This document shows, piece by piece, positions 5,601 to 5,795 of a stretch of DNA of 5,795 nt. The notes under the pieces were generated by a model. The model was not told the DNA's origin, searched no databases, and worked only from the letters and a program-made list of their open reading frames with translations. The stretch covers positions 1 to 5,795 of the forward strand of contig JALZUF010000204.1 of assembly GCA_023301785.1 (NCBI GenBank), given 5' to 3'. Position 1 is the first letter of the stretch. The number at the start of each line of letters is the position of its first letter. The stretch comes from Alphaproteobacteria bacterium. GTDB lineage: Bacteria > Pseudomonadota > Alphaproteobacteria > Micavibrionales > Micavibrionaceae. A program made the translations under genes and the position numbers.

Positions 5601-5795
5601 TTACATATCCATTTTGTCTTTAGCTGAATCCATAGCATCTTTTGCGCCATCGATTGCTTTGTTAGCATCGTCCATTGCACCTTTTGCAGCGTCCATTGCG
5701 TCACCAGCAGCTGGTGCTTTATCAGCAGCTTCAGCAGCTTTATCAGCAGCGATTGCAGCGTCATCAGCAGCATCAGTTGCTTTTTCAGCAGCTTC
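5601..5795 (-). CDS. Alanine-rich heptad-repeat protein, C-terminal part (cut by window edge)
   Basis: The visible 64 codons end at TAA 5601-5603; the start lies beyond the right edge. The product is 25/64 alanine with Asp, Lys, Glu and Met and no aromatic residues or Cys. It is built of seven-residue units: AAEKATD, AADDAAI, AADKAAE and AADKAPA, a short AGD break, then AMDAAKG, AMDDANK, AIDGAKD, AMDSAKD and a final KMDM. In the second block Met/Ile and Ala recur with 3-4 spacing, as in a coiled coil. I infer a long amphipathic helix, perhaps a small-residue zipper like that of Lpp or a LEA-like stress protein. No family is assigned, and localisation depends on the missing N-terminus. All alanine codons are GCT or GCA, unlike its neighbours, which suggests high expression. 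A strong terminator follows. The overlapping Leu-rich frame on this strand is a shadow. Confidence 0.85.
   Translation of the reverse strand, partial: EAAEKATDAADDAAIAADKAAEAADKAPAAGDAMDAAKGAMDDANKAIDGAKDAMDSAKDKMDM
5616..5699 (-). repeat. Four 21-bp units encoding Met/Ala heptads
   Basis: Four consecutive 21-base units (first bases 5699, 5678, 5657, 5636) encode AMDAAKG, AMDDANK, AIDGAKD and AMDSAKD. The bases have diverged more than the residue pattern; three of the four units begin GCAAT. This suggests an old internal duplication maintained for protein structure. Confidence 0.6.
5709..5792 (-). repeat. Four 21-bp units encoding Ala-Ala-(Asp/Glu) heptads
   Basis: Units begin at 5792, 5771, 5750 and 5729, and each starts GCTGCTGA. 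The third and fourth share GCTGCTGATAAAGC exactly, 21 bases apart. They encode AAEKATD, AADDAAI, AADKAAE and AADKAPA. A 9-base break (Ala-Gly-Asp) separates this block from the second heptad block. The array may continue beyond the window edge. Confidence 0.6.

Noticed and set aside
5591..5773. 60-codon minus-strand frame rich in Leu, Lys and Trp
   Set aside because: It is a shifted reading of the alanine heptad repeats (GCTGCTGAT read out of phase). The frame ending at 5601 gives a regular repeat and a coherent composition, so that frame is real.
1..5795. CRISPR array, mobile element, toxin-antitoxin pair or defence system
   Set aside because: There are no regularly spaced identical repeats, transposase or integrase motifs, terminal inverted repeats, or paired small genes of toxin-antitoxin type. 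The only tandem repeats are protein-coding heptads.

Overview
The window looks like core chromosome of an alphaproteobacterium with moderate-to-low GC. The evidence is protein style: MutS with a GPNMAGKST P-loop, a fused CoaBC followed directly by Dut, and AT-rich intergenic gaps. The species cannot be named from this sequence. No CRISPR array, insertion sequence, phage gene, tRNA or rRNA is visible, and nothing suggests a defence island or another new multi-gene system.

Layout: positions 1-709 read rightward. They hold the last 16 codons of one LysE-type membrane transporter and then a complete second one (214 aa); the two C-termini are clearly related, so this is a tandem duplication. Everything from 698 to the right edge reads leftward. 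In transcription order this is: the C-terminal 64 residues of an alanine-rich heptad-repeat protein (5795-5601), a strong terminator hairpin (5578-5541), coaBC (5525-4302), dut (start 4250, stop 3792), a 68-residue protein of unknown function (3714-3508), a hairpin (3475-3451), and mutS (3430-698). The mutS stop lies inside the last codons of the transporter, so the two genes converge with a 12 bp overlap. No gene-free stretch exceeds 300 bases.

How the genes relate: coaBC makes 4'-phosphopantetheine for coenzyme A. dut removes dUTP so that uracil is not built into DNA, and mutS starts mismatch repair. coaBC and dut are neighbours in many proteobacteria and are probably co-transcribed here (51 bp gap from the coaBC stop to the chosen dut ATG). 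The small unknown gene has its own candidate promoter and a hairpin behind it, so it is probably a separate unit. mutS has very little upstream space free of that hairpin.

Least explained items: the alanine/heptad protein at the right edge with its highly biased codons, and the unrecognised 68-residue protein with an operator-like dyad at its predicted transcription start. Regulatory calls rest on motif reading by eye and are tentative.
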